From: Flavobacterium sinopsychrotolerans
GTDB lineage: Bacteria; Bacteroidota; Bacteroidia; Flavobacteriales; Flavobacteriaceae
DNA: 64,000 nucleotides
Direction: 5' to 3'
Assembly (NCBI RefSeq): GCF_900110375.1
Contig: NZ_FODN01000007.1
Coordinates: forward strand, 124,001 to 188,000
The translations under genes were made by a program, and so were the position numbers. Below the pieces are notes generated by a model, which was given only the letters and a program-made list of their open reading frames with translations, was not told the DNA's origin and made no database searches. This document shows positions 27,649 to 36,956 of this stretch, one piece after another (position 1 is the first letter of the stretch; each line of letters starts with the position of its first letter).

Positions 27649-30600
27649 TTATAACGTATGTTTTGGATTAAAACCATCTTCACTTAACTCGATGTGGTCA
27701 TAATCAGCAACCATTTCCGCTTCGTAATCAACTTTTTCTCCTTTACTGAATTTAGCAATCAATTTCTCCATAATTTCATAAATTACTGGAACGACAATCA
27801 AGGTTAGGAATAAGGAACTTATTAATCCACCAATAATTACCCATGCCAAACCATTTTTCCATTCGGCTCCAGCTCCAGCAGCTAATGCAATTGGGAACAT
27901 ACCAAAAACCATTGCAATTGTTGTCATTAAAATTGGACGAAGACGCGCATGATTCGCTTGAATTAATGCGGTTCTAATGGTTTCACCAGCGGCTCTACGT
28001 TGGTTGGTGTAATCCACAAGCATGATCGCATTCTTACATACCAGACCAATAAGCATGATGACTCCAAGAATCGTAAAGATGTTCAAGGTGTTATTCGTTA
28101 ATGCTAATGCTAGTAATGCTCCAATGAATGAAAGTGGAATAGCAAATAATACTACGAATGGATGCACAAAACTGTCGTATAAGGAAACCATTACAAGGTA
28201 GACCAAGATAATGGCAGCCAATAAAGCAATTCCTAATGTTCCAAAACCTTCTGACTGGTTTTCTTGATCACCACCCCAAATGTAGTTGACACCGGTAGGT
28301 TTTTTTAGTTGATCTATTTTTTCTTGCCATTGCGCAACAATTGTTCCAGAAGCAACTCCCACGTTTTGCCCTTTTACTGTCACCGATGCCGTTTTGTCCC
28401 TACGTTCCAATTGGCTTGGACCAGAACCTTCCGTAACGGTTGCAAATTGATTTAACTTGATTTGTTGGCCCATATCATTGATGAAAATCAAGTTGCTTAC
28501 ATCAGCAATACTTTTTCTATCGAATGCATTGTATTTAATATTGATGTCATATTCGTATTCTCCAGCTCTAAAACGTCCGTCGGTATTCCCGCTAAAAGCC
28601 GTTTGCATCGTAATACCAACTGTTTGTAAACTCAAACCAAGTGCGGCCATTTTATCTCTGTCTACTTTTACGTTTACTTCAGGATTTCCATCTTCTACAG
28701 ATAATTCGATTTCTGTTGCTCCCGGAATAGTACGCAATTCTTTTTCAGCAGCAATGGCAAATTTCATGGCACTTGCTACATCTGGACCCGTTACAATAAG
28801 CCCTAAAGTAGCATCTTCAGCCGTTCCTAAAATACCTACCGGAACGGTTTTAACTTTTGCACCAACTAATAATTTTTCTAATTTACGTTTGGTTTTTGCA
28901 GCGTAAACATTTGCAGGTTCATCGCGTTGGTCTAATTGGACCATTTTCACGTTAATTTCTGATTTGTATGCAGTTGCTTGCGAAGCTCCAAGCCCACCAC
29001 TGGTTTGACCCACAATAGTAAACTGGCTTTCGACAAAAGCTTCATTCTCTAAAAAAGCTTCAGCTTTTTGTGTCATGAAGTTAGTTTGTTCTAGCGAGGC
29101 ATCTTTTGGCATTTCGATTTGAACTAAAAACTCACCACTGTCTGATGCTGCAAAGAATTCACCTCCAATAAACCCTGCAGGAACCAATGCAATTGAGCTG
29201 AAAAAGATAACTAAAACAATAGCTAGTGTTGTTTTGTAATGATCTAAACTCCATGTCAATAATCCAGAAATCCAGTTGATGAAACGCGTTAAATAACTTT
29301 CAAAACCAAGGATGATTCTTCCGAAAAGGTTTTTACCTTCAATATGCTCTAATTTTCCGTATCGGGAGGATAACCAAGGAATAATAGTAAATGATGCCAC
29401 TAATGATAGTAAAGTGGATATAATTACCGTTACGCAAAACTGCGTAATAATATTAGAAACCAATCCAGAACTCAATGCAATTGGTAAAAACACAACTACA
29501 ATTACAAGCGTAATCGATACTACAGTTCCACCAATTTCGGCCGTACCATCATAGGCAGCACGAACTTTGTTTTTGCCCATTTCCATGTGCCTGTAAATGT
29601 TTTCCAGAACCACAATAGCATCATCCACAAGAATACCAACAACGAGAGACAGTCCTAATAAACTCATTAAGTTCAAGGTGTATCCCATTAAATAAATTCC
29701 GATGAAAGTAGCAATTAACGAAGCTGGAATAGAAACCATTACAATCAATGAGTTTCGAATACTGTGTAAGAAAAACAACATTACAAACGCTACTAAAAGT
29801 ACTGCAATAAGTAAATCATGTACCACGGCATCAGCAGCTTCAAGTGTAAATACAGTACTGTCTTTTGCGATTTCTAGTTTTAATTCGGTCGTTTTGTACT
29901 CCGCTTCTAGTTTAGCAATTGTTTTCACCAACTCTTCACTCACCGCAACCGCATTAGCATCGGACTGTTTTATGATTTGCAAAATAATAGCACTTTTCTG
30001 ATTGACACGAGCTACTTTTTCAGTGATTTTTTGTGTGTCTTGAACATCAGCGATTTCGCCTAAACGAACTTGGATTCCGTTTTTAGAAGAAACAATTAAG
30101 TTTCTTAACTCTTCAACATTCTTGTATTTTCCGGCTAAACGGATTAATATTTTTTGCTCACGGGTTTGAATATTTCCGGTTGGGAAATCCAAGTTGGAGG
30201 ATAAAATGTTCTGTTGCACTTGCGGTACCGAAAGTCCGTAGGCTTGCATTTTTACAGCATCAAGATTGACTTGAATTTCTCTTTCTTGTCCACCGGTAAT
30301 GTTTACTTGCGCGACTCCTTGTACACGAGATAATACGGGCGCTAATTTTTTATCAACTAAGTCATAAAATTCAACTTCGTCCATTTTTCCGTTGGCACCA
30401 ATGGTCATAATTGGTAAATCGCTCAAAGAAAACTTGTTTAGGGAAGGGGCTTCCGCATCATCCGGTAAGTCGTTTATAATAGCATTTATCTTTCGCTGCG
30501 CATCGTTCATCGAAATATTAACATCAGCATTTGATGTCAGCGTTATAGACACCGAAGATAAACTTTCAAAGGATTTAGAGTCGATCTTCTTGATGTTTTC

Positions 30601-30822
30601 TAAAGAGGAAATCGCGTCTTCAATCTTTTTAGTAACGGTGTTCTCCACTTCGCTAGGTGATGCACCAGGATATACAGTTGCAATCGAAATTACGTTAGTT
30701 TCAAATTTTGGAATCAATTCGTAGCCTAATTGGCTGTAACTGAACAATCCTCCTAAAGTTAGTATCGTAAACAATACGATGACTAAGGAAGGACGTTTTA
30801 TGGATATTTCTGCTAATTTCAT
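27649..30822 (-). CDS. RND-family multidrug efflux permease (AcrB-like)
   Basis: Inner-membrane proton-driven pump of a tripartite efflux system. The 1057-aa product has the HAE1 layout: membrane helix 1 at about 12-30, the first large periplasmic loop, helices 2-6 including LVVGILVDDAIVVLENIYRH (the proton-relay Asp-Asp in helix 4, about residue 395), a second periplasmic loop, and helices 8-12 with the NAIMLVDY segment. Substrate is not predictable. It ends the tetR-tolC-adaptor-pump operon, 77 bases after the adaptor gene. Confidence 0.95.
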   Translation of the reverse strand: MKLAEISIKRPSLVIVLFTILTLGGLFSYSQLGYELIPKFETNVISIATVYPGASPSEVENTVTKKIEDAISSLENIKKIDSKSFESLSSVSITLTSNADVNISMNDAQRKINAIINDLPDDAEAPSLNKFSLSDLPIMTIGANGKMDEVEFYDLVDKKLAPVLSRVQGVAQVNITGGQEREIQVNLDAVKMQAYGLSVPQVQQNILSSNLDFPTGNIQTREQKILIRLAGKYKNVEELRNLIVSSKNGIQVRLGEIADVQDTQKITEKVARVNQKSAIILQIIKQSDANAVAVSEELVKTIAKLEAEYKTTELKLEIAKDSTVFTLEAADAVVHDLLIAVLLVAFVMLFFLHSIRNSLIVMVSIPASLIATFIGIYLMGYTLNLMSLLGLSLVVGILVDDAIVVLENIYRHMEMGKNKVRAAYDGTAEIGGTVVSITLVIVVVFLPIALSSGLVSNIITQFCVTVIISTLLSLVASFTIIPWLSSRYGKLEHIEGKNLFGRIILGFESYLTRFINWISGLLTWSLDHYKTTLAIVLVIFFSSIALVPAGFIGGEFFAASDSGEFLVQIEMPKDASLEQTNFMTQKAEAFLENEAFVESQFTIVGQTSGGLGASQATAYKSEINVKMVQLDQRDEPANVYAAKTKRKLEKLLVGAKVKTVPVGILGTAEDATLGLIVTGPDVASAMKFAIAAEKELRTIPGATEIELSVEDGNPEVNVKVDRDKMAALGLSLQTVGITMQTAFSGNTDGRFRAGEYEYDINIKYNAFDRKSIADVSNLIFINDMGQQIKLNQFATVTEGSGPSQLERRDKTASVTVKGQNVGVASGTIVAQWQEKIDQLKKPTGVNYIWGGDQENQSEGFGTLGIALLAAIILVYLVMVSLYDSFVHPFVVLFAIPLSFIGALLALALTNNTLNIFTILGVIMLIGLVCKNAIMLVDYTNQRRAAGETIRTALIQANHARLRPILMTTIAMVFGMFPIALAAGAGAEWKNGLAWVIIGGLISSLFLTLIVVPVIYEIMEKLIAKFSKGEKVDYEAEMVADYDHIELSEDGFNPKHTL

Positions 30823-30899
30823 ATATTTATATTTTTGTATCTTAAAGTTGTAAGGACATAAAGTTTTCTGCTTTCGACCTTTGGCTTTATGATTTTCGA

Positions 30900-31961
30900 C
30901 TATTTAATAATATCCACTTTAGATCCGTCTTGAAGGTTGATTTGACCGGTAACAATTACAGTTTCACCCTCTGAAAGTCCGTTTAAAACTTCTACTTTAT
31001 CACCAAGAATTCTTCCTGCAGTAACCGTTTTCAGTTTAGCAGTTCCGTTTTCGATTACAAATATTTCATTGCTGCTCACACTTCCTACGAATGCATTTCT
31101 AGGAACAACCATCAACGATTGTTTTCCTTGATTTGCAGAAAATTCAGCAGTTCCGTACATTCCGGCTTTCAAATCATTTGCAGCATTATTAGCAATTTCT
31201 ATTTCTACAGGAAAGTTCAAACTTGCATCTGCTTTTGGGGCGATGAATGAGATTTTTCCTGAGAATGTTGCATCTGGATACACACTCGCTTTTACAGATA
31301 GTGTAGTTCCTACTTTTAAACCTGCAACCTGATTTTCATTTACATTGACCTTTAGTTTCAATTTAGAAACATTAACAATGTCAAACAATTGTGTTCCGGC
31401 ACCTAGAACCGATCCTGGTTCAACGTATTTTTTGTTCACAATTCCGTTGATTGTCGCTTTGATATTTGTATCGCCAATATTCACTTTTGCTTGTTGCAAT
31501 CTTGATTTTGAAGTCACTAAACTCAATTTAGCCTGATCCAATTGTTGTTTAGTCACACCGCCAGTTTTGAAGGCATTTTCAAAACGACTGTAGTCTGTCA
31601 AAGCATTTTGATATGATGCTTGTGCAGTTTGTAAATCAGCTGTAATTTGTTCGCTTCTTACAATTGCCAGTGTTTGACCAATACGTACTCTGTCGCCTTC
31701 ATCAACTAAAACTCGAACTACTCTTCCTGGTTTTTCTGCTGAAAAGCTTAATTCTTGTAGCGGTGCAAAATTTCCATTGGCTACAAAATCAAGGGAAACT
31801 TCTTCGGTTTTTACCGTTGCTACTTTTACTGAAATGCTAGCATTTTTCTCTGCTACTACAGCAGTTTTTGCTTCATTTTCTTTTTTATTATTGGTTAAAA
31901 CGTAGGCAATAATCCCTAAAGTGGCAACAATTAGTACTATGGTAAGTATGCTTTTTTTCAT
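30900..31961 (-). CDS. RND periplasmic adaptor (membrane fusion protein)
   Basis: Connects the pump with the outer-membrane channel. The 353-aa product has an N-terminal membrane anchor (about residues 5-24), then lipoyl halves with EKPGRVVRVLVDEGDRVRIG (about 75-94) and ATINGIVNKKYVEPGS flanking a short alpha-hairpin, then beta-barrel and membrane-proximal domains ending LQDGSKVDIIK. It is five bases from the tolC-like gene, so the two are cotranslated. Confidence 0.94.
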   Translation of the reverse strand: MKKSILTIVLIVATLGIIAYVLTNNKKENEAKTAVVAEKNASISVKVATVKTEEVSLDFVANGNFAPLQELSFSAEKPGRVVRVLVDEGDRVRIGQTLAIVRSEQITADLQTAQASYQNALTDYSRFENAFKTGGVTKQQLDQAKLSLVTSKSRLQQAKVNIGDTNIKATINGIVNKKYVEPGSVLGAGTQLFDIVNVSKLKLKVNVNENQVAGLKVGTTLSVKASVYPDATFSGKISFIAPKADASLNFPVEIEIANNAANDLKAGMYGTAEFSANQGKQSLMVVPRNAFVGSVSSNEIFVIENGTAKLKTVTAGRILGDKVEVLNGLSEGETVIVTGQINLQDGSKVDIIK

Positions 31962-31965
31962 TTTG

Positions 31966-33306
31966 TTAATTATTTATAAGTGTTTTTAATTCGCCTTTTG
32001 ATTTGATTAATTGTATTTCTGCCAGTTTGTATTCCAGTACGGCCGATGTGTAGTTGTTTTGCGCTTCAGTCAATGAATTTTCAGCATCCAATAAGTCAGT
32101 TAAAGAAGCTAATCCTTGAATATAATTATTTCTGGTATTGTCTAAAACTTCTTTGGCTAATTGTGCATTCTCTTTTTGATTGTTGATGGTAGTTAAGCTG
32201 TTGTCAATTTGCGTTTTTGCATTGGCGAAAGCCAGATCAAGCGCTAATTTGGTGTCAACTAAATCTTCTTGAACCGTTCTAATTTCAATATCGGCTTGTC
32301 TTACTTTGGCACGAGTTCCAAAACCAGTAAAAATTGGCACTTTCAAATTCAATCCAATTGATGAGAAATCTGACCAATAAACTCCGTCAGCTGGTTTTCC
32401 TCCAATAGGCATTTTTGGACCTTGACCAATATAATTGTATCCGGCGTTCAATGATAATGTTGGGTAATAAGAAGCTTCAACAGCCTTTTTTTGATAAAAT
32501 AAAAGTTGTTCTTGTTTCTTCAAAAGCAAATATTCCGTTCTGTTAGCTGTATTTGGAATTTCAGAGAGTGCTTGTGGTCCCACTTCAAATGCAGTTTGTG
32601 GAATCTCAATTTGAGTTTCTATCGGCATTCCCATGTAAAATTTCAACGCATTTTCCTGAATTTGAACGGCATTCAGCACTTGTTGACGTTGCGTATTGAT
32701 GTTTGAAATCTTCACTAAGATTCGATCCAAATCAATTTTCTTAGCTAATCCGTTGTCAAATTGTCCTTTGATAATGTCTTTTACTTTATTCGTATTTTTG
32801 TACGTACTATCAATAACCGTCAGTTTTTGTCTTTGAACATACACCTGATAATAATTATTGGCTACGCGCTCAATTACTTGTTCTTCGGTTAGTTGTTCAT
32901 TGATTTGGTAAAATTCTCTAGTAGATTTTGCCGCTTTCAAACCGGTAAAAACCGTTTGGTCAAATAACGCTTGTGTCAAAGAAACACCAGCTGTTGAAAC
33001 CCATTTTTGACCAAAAGCGGCCTGAATAGTTGTTCCTGGTTGTCCAAATCCAGCTCCGTCAATTACAGTAGTTTGAATCACAGGATTGTAAGTCAAATTA
33101 CCGTTGGCAGAAATTTGCGGTAAAGCTCTGGAACGGACTTCCTGAATTTGGTATTCGCTGTTCTCCACTTTCAGTTTTGCTTTTTTGGCATCGGCTTTAT
33201 TCTCTAAAGCGTAGTTGATGGCTTCTTTCAGCGTGAGCGATTTTACATCTTGTGCATTGGCACTAAGCGCAAATGTCAAAATTATTAATAGAACTGTTTT
33301 TTTCAT
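31966..33306 (-). CDS. TolC-family outer-membrane efflux protein
   Basis: Outer-membrane channel of the tripartite pump. The 446-aa product has a signal peptide (about residues 1-18, ending LSANAQ) and the two-fold TolC repeat: LTLKEAINYALENKADAKKA near the N-terminus, long helical coiled segments, and the C-terminal half with LASLTDLLDAENSLTEAQNNY. It lies three bases after the tetR stop. Confidence 0.94.
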   Translation of the reverse strand: MKKTVLLIILTFALSANAQDVKSLTLKEAINYALENKADAKKAKLKVENSEYQIQEVRSRALPQISANGNLTYNPVIQTTVIDGAGFGQPGTTIQAAFGQKWVSTAGVSLTQALFDQTVFTGLKAAKSTREFYQINEQLTEEQVIERVANNYYQVYVQRQKLTVIDSTYKNTNKVKDIIKGQFDNGLAKKIDLDRILVKISNINTQRQQVLNAVQIQENALKFYMGMPIETQIEIPQTAFEVGPQALSEIPNTANRTEYLLLKKQEQLLFYQKKAVEASYYPTLSLNAGYNYIGQGPKMPIGGKPADGVYWSDFSSIGLNLKVPIFTGFGTRAKVRQADIEIRTVQEDLVDTKLALDLAFANAKTQIDNSLTTINNQKENAQLAKEVLDNTRNNYIQGLASLTDLLDAENSLTEAQNNYTSAVLEYKLAEIQLIKSKGELKTLINN

Positions 33307-33308
33307 TT

Positions 33309-33905
33309 TTATGTAATTGGATTAAGTAAGTTTTTTTCTAATTCGGCAATGCCTTTTTCTGTAGCCATTGCTCTTGTGTGATATTCCAGTGCTTCCATCT
33401 CTAATGCAAAAGCTTCTCTTTCGGAACGGGTATTTTCATTAATGGTAAAAATTAAAGCGTAATAAAGTTTAACATAGGCGTCAATATTGATGTCTTTCCT
33501 ATACAAACCTTGATCAATTCCTTTTTCTATGTTTTGTTTAAAACAACTTTCACATTCTTGAACTTGATATTCTAAAACCGTTTCGTAAACTTCCGGATAA
33601 TGTTTCTTCAGTTGATAAATAGGAGAGGTGTCTGTAGATTTGAACATATCAGCAAACATTTTTCTAATCTGGAAGTTTTCCTCTATAGCGTTGTAGTCTC
33701 TAGAGATAATTTCGGTAATAATTTCGTGAACTTCCTTATGAAGCACCTGTGTGCTTTCCTGTATCAACAATTCTTTATTGGCAAAATATTTATAAATTGT
33801 TTTTTTAGAAATACACATTTCACCGGCAATATCATCCATAGTGATGCTTTTGAAACCCAGTCTCAAAAACATGTCTTTTGCTTTGTTTATAATTTTTTCT
33901 TTCAT
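33309..33905 (-). CDS. TetR/AcrR-family transcriptional regulator
   Basis: The 198-aa product has an N-terminal TetR helix-turn-helix (about residues 4-50, with FKSITMDDIAGEMCISKKTIYKYF) and a helical ligand-binding/dimer domain. It is the first gene of the efflux operon. A perfect 9-bp inverted repeat (33980-34007) in its promoter, repeated upstream of yceI, is the likely operator, so I infer autoregulation with control of the pump. The inducer is unknown. Confidence 0.92.
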   Translation of the reverse strand: MKEKIINKAKDMFLRLGFKSITMDDIAGEMCISKKTIYKYFANKELLIQESTQVLHKEVHEIITEIISRDYNAIEENFQIRKMFADMFKSTDTSPIYQLKKHYPEVYETVLEYQVQECESCFKQNIEKGIDQGLYRKDINIDAYVKLYYALIFTINENTRSEREAFALEMEALEYHTRAMATEKGIAELEKNLLNPIT

Positions 33906-33967
33906 TTTTTTAAGCTGAAATAGTTTTGTATGCTTTAAATCAACTAATTAAAGTTGAAAATGGAGTG

Positions 33968-34007
33968 TAAATGTACAAAGGAAACTATCAACACTGAAAT
34001 AGTTTCC
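33968..34007 (-). promoter_or_regulatory. Operator and promoter of the tetR-efflux operon
   Basis: GGAAACTAT (33980-33988) and ATAGTTTCC (33999-34007) form a perfect inverted repeat with a ten-base spacer. On the minus strand, TACATTTA at 33968-33975 is a near-consensus -7 element, with the operator covering the -33 to -7 interval. The layout predicts steric repression by the TetR protein. Confidence 0.7.
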
Positions 34008-34049
34008 ATTAATTTTGTAATTATTTAACATTTAACTAAGATTGAAGTC

Positions 34050-34571
34050 TTAAACGGTAAATTCTAAATTAGCAATCAGTTTAATATCTTGACCCAGAGC
34101 TAATCCGCTAGTTTGATTGAAGGAATTAAAGGTTAGCCCAAAATCTTTACGGTTAATTTTCCCGGTGATTTCAAATCCTGCCTTTTGATCCCCATTGTAA
34201 GCATTGATTCCAATGAATTCCGCATCAAGTTCAACTGCTTTGGTAATGTTTTTAATGGTTAAATTTCCCTTCAAAAAATTAATGTTCTTATTTACTTTTT
34301 CGAATGAAGTTGACTTAAAACTGATAATTGGATACTCATTTACATCAAATAAATCATTCATTTTTAAATGTGTGTCTATTTGTTCCAGTTTGGTGTCTTT
34401 GTGGTTTACATCCAAGGAAAACTCTATTGAAGCGTCTTCGATTTCATTATTTTTAATGTCTATGTGTCCGTTAAATTTATTTATGGAACCTGCCAGATAA
34501 GCGATTATTGAATGTCTCATTTTTATCAGAACATCTGATTGACTAGAGTCAACTGTCCACTTTGTTTTCAT
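34050..34571 (-). CDS. YceI-family lipid-binding-like protein
   Basis: The 173-aa product is a single YceI lipocalin-like beta-barrel: WTVDSSQSDVLIKMRHSIIAYLAGSINKFNG at the start, then IEFSLDVNHKDTKLEQIDTHLKMNDLFD, YPIISFKSTSFEK, LKGNLTIKNITKAVELD and INRKDFGLTF. Family members bind polyisoprenoid-type lipids. There is no signal peptide, so it should be cytoplasmic. It is transcribed from a promoter with almost the same 28-bp operator as the efflux operon, suggesting co-control. The neighbouring gene encodes a polyprenyl synthase, a suggestive but unproven link. Confidence 0.9.
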   Translation of the reverse strand: MKTKWTVDSSQSDVLIKMRHSIIAYLAGSINKFNGHIDIKNNEIEDASIEFSLDVNHKDTKLEQIDTHLKMNDLFDVNEYPIISFKSTSFEKVNKNINFLKGNLTIKNITKAVELDAEFIGINAYNGDQKAGFEITGKINRKDFGLTFNSFNQTSGLALGQDIKLIANLEFTV

Positions 34572-34656
34572 AATTCATCGGTTGTATTAAGAATTTAATT
34601 GATCTCACAATCATTTAAAAGATATTGTTAGGTATTCGAACTGTTAAATTCGAGTG

Positions 34657-34696
34657 CAAATGTAAGACGGAAACTTTGAATACCAAAATAGTTTCC
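34657..34696 (-). promoter_or_regulatory. Promoter and TetR-type operator of yceI
   Basis: On the minus strand TTG (34684-34686), a 19-base spacer and TACATTTG (34657-34664) form a full promoter. The inverted repeat GGAAACTTT (34669-34677) / ATAGTTTCC (34688-34696), with one mismatch and a ten-base spacer, overlaps it. The same geometry occurs upstream of tetR. Confidence 0.75.
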
Positions 34697-34784
34697 ATTG
34701 TATTTTGATTTATTTAACATTTGATCGTAAAACGGAGTTTGTAATGCAAATTGAATACTGTAAATTAGCCGAAAAATTTATTTT

Positions 34785-35759
34785 ATGCATTCTATTTACC
34801 AGTATCAAGAGTTTCTTTCTGATTATTTGCAATCACAATATGAAGACAAAGAACCGAGAAATCTATACGAACCCATACATTATATATTAGATCTTGGAGG
34901 TAAAAGAATGCGTCCGGTACTTACATTAATGAGTGCTGAGGTTTTTGATACCGATTATATAAAAGCGTTACCGGCGGCTTTGGCTGTTGAAGTTTTTCAT
35001 AATTTCTCGTTGGTACATGATGATATTATGGATGATGCTCCTTTGCGAAGAGGAAAGGAAACGGTTCACGAGAAATGGAGTCTGAACACCGGAATCTTAT
35101 CCGGTGATGCCATGCTGATTTTAGCGTACCAATATTTCGAGCAGTACGAACCAATTATTTTTCGAGATTTGGCGAAGCTATTTAGCAAAACCGCTCTTGA
35201 AGTTTGTGAAGGTCAGCAATGGGATGTCGATTTTGAAGAAAGAAATGACGTAACCATTCCGGAATACCTGAAAATGATTCAATATAAGACAGCTGTTTTA
35301 GTTGCTGCAGCCATGAAAATGGGAGCAATTATTGCGGAAACTTCAGAAGAAAATGCAAATTTGATTTATGATTTTGGATTGAATTTAGGTTTGGCTTTTC
35401 AATTACAGGATGATTTTCTAGATGCTTTTGGTGACCCAGAAACCTTTGGGAAACAAGTAGGTGGAGACATTATAGAAAATAAAAAAACGTATTTATATCT
35501 TAAAGCGGTTGCTTTTTCAGAAGAAACAGAAGCAAAAGAATTGAGACGATTGTTTTCCATTCAGCCAGAAGACAATACGGAAAAAATAAAAACGGTAAAA
35601 GAGCTTTTTAACAATTCAGGTGCTTCAAAAGCAACGCAAGATGCAATTCAGGATTTTACGTTCAAGGCTTTTCAAACCTTGGATAAAATGAATATCAGCA
35701 CAGATAAAAAAGAAATGTTGAAGGCTTTTGGTGAAAACTTAATGGGAAGGAAAGTGTAA
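34785..35759 (+). CDS. Polyprenyl diphosphate synthase
   Basis: Trans-prenyltransferase that condenses isopentenyl diphosphate onto an allylic diphosphate. The 324-aa product has GGKRMRP (about residues 38-44), the first Asp-rich motif DDIMD (79-83), GDAMLI, and the second Asp-rich motif DDFLD (209-213). The residue five positions before the first motif is Phe74, a position where an aromatic residue limits chain length in GGPP synthases; so a C20 product is as likely as a C35-C40 quinone side chain. It is followed by a small gene on the same strand. Confidence 0.92.
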   Translation: MHSIYQYQEFLSDYLQSQYEDKEPRNLYEPIHYILDLGGKRMRPVLTLMSAEVFDTDYIKALPAALAVEVFHNFSLVHDDIMDDAPLRRGKETVHEKWSLNTGILSGDAMLILAYQYFEQYEPIIFRDLAKLFSKTALEVCEGQQWDVDFEERNDVTIPEYLKMIQYKTAVLVAAAMKMGAIIAETSEENANLIYDFGLNLGLAFQLQDDFLDAFGDPETFGKQVGGDIIENKKTYLYLKAVAFSEETEAKELRRLFSIQPEDNTEKIKTVKELFNNSGASKATQDAIQDFTFKAFQTLDKMNISTDKKEMLKAFGENLMGRKV

Positions 35760-35897
35760 TTCAATTTCAATAACAATTTCAATAATCAATAACAACGATG
35801 ATTTTGAAAGTTGATTTTAAAATTAACAAGAAGTAAATTGTACCATAACAACAATATTGAAAATTGCTATTGATATTGCCATTGAAATTTAAAAGAT

Positions 35898-36251
35898 ATG
35901 TTTATAGTTCCAAAAAATACCGATTTACTACTTTCTGTAGCCGAAGGTGAAAACTTATATTTGAAATTAATCGAACAAATGAATAAGGATTTCAATTTGG
36001 CTAACGAAGCAATTGATTTTCCTTTGAGTATTTCTCCTAATGAATTGAAGTTACAGCTTCATGAAAAAATCTACCGACTCATTCAGTATAAATTTGCTGA
36101 ATATCTCAATTTACTTTACATAATTGATGTTTCCGAAGAAGAAATAAAAAAACTCGATGGTTCTGATTTAGTAATTCTCGCCGAACAAGTCGCTTTCCTG
36201 ATTCTAAAAAGAGAATGGCAGAAAGTTTGGTTCAGGAATAAATATCGTTAA
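35898..36251 (+). CDS. Hypothetical protein
   Basis: I do not recognise the family. The 117-aa product is soluble, predicted mostly helical, with no signal peptide and no metal motif. It begins MFIVPKNTDLLLSVAEGENL and ends with basic residues (WQKVWFRNKYR). It follows the polyprenyl synthase after a 138-base spacer built from repeated CAATTTCAATA/AATAACAA words, so cotranscription is possible but not evident. Confidence 0.65.
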   Translation: MFIVPKNTDLLLSVAEGENLYLKLIEQMNKDFNLANEAIDFPLSISPNELKLQLHEKIYRLIQYKFAEYLNLLYIIDVSEEEIKKLDGSDLVILAEQVAFLILKREWQKVWFRNKYR

Positions 36252-36293
36252 TCTTTTTTCAGTTTAGATTCCTTAAACCTTAAGAAAGAGGAT

Positions 36294-36836
36294 TTAAAAA
36301 TACACTCGGATGAATGGCATAAAGGCACTGCCGTAAATGTTATTCTTATCGGTCATAACATTGTAGCGGCCGCCAATTGTGGCGTTTCCGGACCGGTAAC
36401 CGGCTCCTATAAACAATCCGGTATTCCAGTAATCCTGTGAATTGCTATTGGATCCATCCAGATTTACATTGACTCTTAGTTGTTCCAGTTCAGCCGAAAG
36501 TTGGATTTCAGGTATCGGATTAAAAAGACCTATAACGCTACCGCCATACAAATGAGAAGCATAATAATCCTTTTGTTTTAAATATTTATATTGCGCGCCA
36601 ACACCCAAAGCTACATATTCATTGAAATTATAAATAGCACTTGGTGCCAAAGAAATGTCCGTATAGCCGGAACCAAAACCTAATCCGATTCCACCTCCAA
36701 ATTGCACGTTCTTCCAAAACTGATTTTGCATTTTTGGCTCCAAATCATTTTGTTGCGCAAACAGACAACTTGAAATAAATACGGTTAGTAGTACCAAAAA
36801 TGATTCGGGAATATTAAAAAAGCCATTCTTTATCAT
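36294..36836 (-). CDS. Predicted outer-membrane beta-barrel protein
   Basis: The 180-aa product has an N-terminal signal region with a hydrophobic core (about residues 10-27, ending CLFAQQ) and alternating strands: VQFGGGIGLGFGSGYTDISLAPSAIYNF, VALGVGAQYKYL, SVIGLFNPI..IQLSAELEQLRV, NTGLFIGAGYRSGNATIGGRYNV and a C-terminal aromatic end FIRVYF, all typical of a small outer-membrane barrel. Ligand or role is unknown. It points away from sucA, sharing the spacer with it. Confidence 0.8.
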   Translation of the reverse strand: MIKNGFFNIPESFLVLLTVFISSCLFAQQNDLEPKMQNQFWKNVQFGGGIGLGFGSGYTDISLAPSAIYNFNEYVALGVGAQYKYLKQKDYYASHLYGGSVIGLFNPIPEIQLSAELEQLRVNVNLDGSNSNSQDYWNTGLFIGAGYRSGNATIGGRYNVMTDKNNIYGSAFMPFIRVYF

Positions 36837-36908
36837 AAGTTTCTAGATTTTTAACAATTTTCAATGTAAAAGTATCTTAAAATAAATTATAAATTTATTG
36901 TATTATCG

Positions 36909-36916
36909 TACTTTTG
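36909..36916 (+). promoter_or_regulatory. Candidate -7 element of sucA
   Basis: TACTTTTG matches TAnnTTTG and lies 40 bases before the sucA ATG; no clean TTG is at the expected distance. Confidence 0.45.
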
Positions 36917-36956
36917 CCAAACTATTTTAACAAAAAAGGTATATTCACTAAATATT

